Shown here: piece after piece, positions 5,841 to 5,964 of the stretch
How the letters are laid out: every line of letters starts with the position of its first letter
Position numbering within the stretch: position 1 is the first letter of the stretch
Source: an uncultured Ruminococcus sp.
GTDB taxonomy: Bacteria > Bacillota > Clostridia > Oscillospirales > Acutalibacteraceae
Reading direction: 5' to 3'
Assembly: GCA_945632055.1 (NCBI GenBank)
Contig: CALZCU010000073.1
Location: 1-5,964 of the forward strand
Length of the DNA stretch: 5,964 nucleotides
Translations under genes and position numbers: made by a program
Notes under the pieces: model-generated
The model's input: only the letters and a program-made list of their open reading frames with translations
The model's database searches: none
Told to the model about the DNA's origin: nothing

Positions 5841-5964
5841 CGTAGGGACACGGCGTGCCGTGTCCGAGTTAACCGCAACGGCAACCTTAACGCACAAACA
5901 AATCCATACGATTGAATGTTACCGTAACAATAATAAAATCATTTGTGGTTGATGTTTACTGCGG
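5841..5964 (-). mobile_element. Inner MITE-like element, copy B (partial, inverted)
   Basis: The 26-base end at 5841-5866 is identical to 855-880 and equals the reverse complement of 977-1002. The following core aligns with the reverse complement of copy A with about ten mismatches and one gap over some 124 bases, including 44 identical bases at 5901-5944 and the palindrome GTTACCGTAAC at 5918-5928. The window stops about where the second inverted end should begin. The core is therefore in the opposite orientation to copy A, while the flanking CCTTAACA before the end is shared. Confidence 0.75.

Larger units (their letters stand above)
5667..5964. repeat. Third repeat-filled gap, cut by window end
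   Basis: Starting seven bases after the SPFH stop codon, ACAATTAACAATTAACAATT (5667-5686) marks the same left border seen at 748 and 3184. No gene is visible from here to the window end. The region holds a duplicated 17-base module, a short GGAGTGT tandem repeat and a partial copy of the inner element. The bases from 5744 to 5840 resemble 764-852 after hisS, including TTTGCTGTGG against TTGATTGCTGTGG, so this gap and the one after hisS are homologous composites. The expected right border lies beyond the window. Confidence 0.6.

Overview
The window looks like chromosomal DNA from a gut-type Gram-positive Clostridia bacterium, probably of the Ruminococcaceae/Oscillospiraceae group. This rests on the protein sequences, the hisS-aspS gene order, strong AAGGAG-type ribosome binding sites, and dense intergenic repeats of a kind I associate with these genomes. 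The species cannot be named from this sequence alone. All four genes lie on the + strand.

Layout. Bases 2-742 hold the 3' part of hisS (histidyl-tRNA synthetase). Bases 743-1419 are noncoding and repeat-filled. They hold a 330-bp element (748-1077) with perfect 14-bp terminal inverted repeats, nested in it a roughly 150-bp element (853-1004) with 28-bp inverted ends, then a 76-bp tandem array (1107-1334 plus a decayed fourth unit) running almost to the aspS ribosome binding site. Complete aspS (aspartyl-tRNA synthetase) is at 1420-3195. Bases 3184-3510 hold a second bordered repeat region, with a different 174-bp hairpin-rich element (3249-3422) nested inside. A membrane-anchored Tim44-like protein with a zinc ribbon follows at 3518-4285. 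After a repeat-free AT-rich spacer with a plausible promoter comes an SPFH-domain protein with two C-terminal zinc ribbons (4403-5659). The last 300 bases start a third repeat region, which includes a second copy of the 150-bp element, cut by the window end.

How the genes work together. hisS and aspS are translation genes whose adjacency is common in Firmicutes; here repeats separate them. The Tim44-like/SPFH pair resembles, from memory, the YdjH-YdjI proteins of Bacillus subtilis, which act with YdjG and PspA in a membrane-stress system. No pspA or ydjG is visible here. That link is an inference from domain architecture and gene order.

The most unusual content is the noncoding DNA. Three gaps share the same AT-rich border sequence but carry different nested elements. 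One inner element sits in opposite orientations within similar flanks in two of the gaps. I saw no tRNA, rRNA, CRISPR array, transposase gene or convincing intrinsic terminator.
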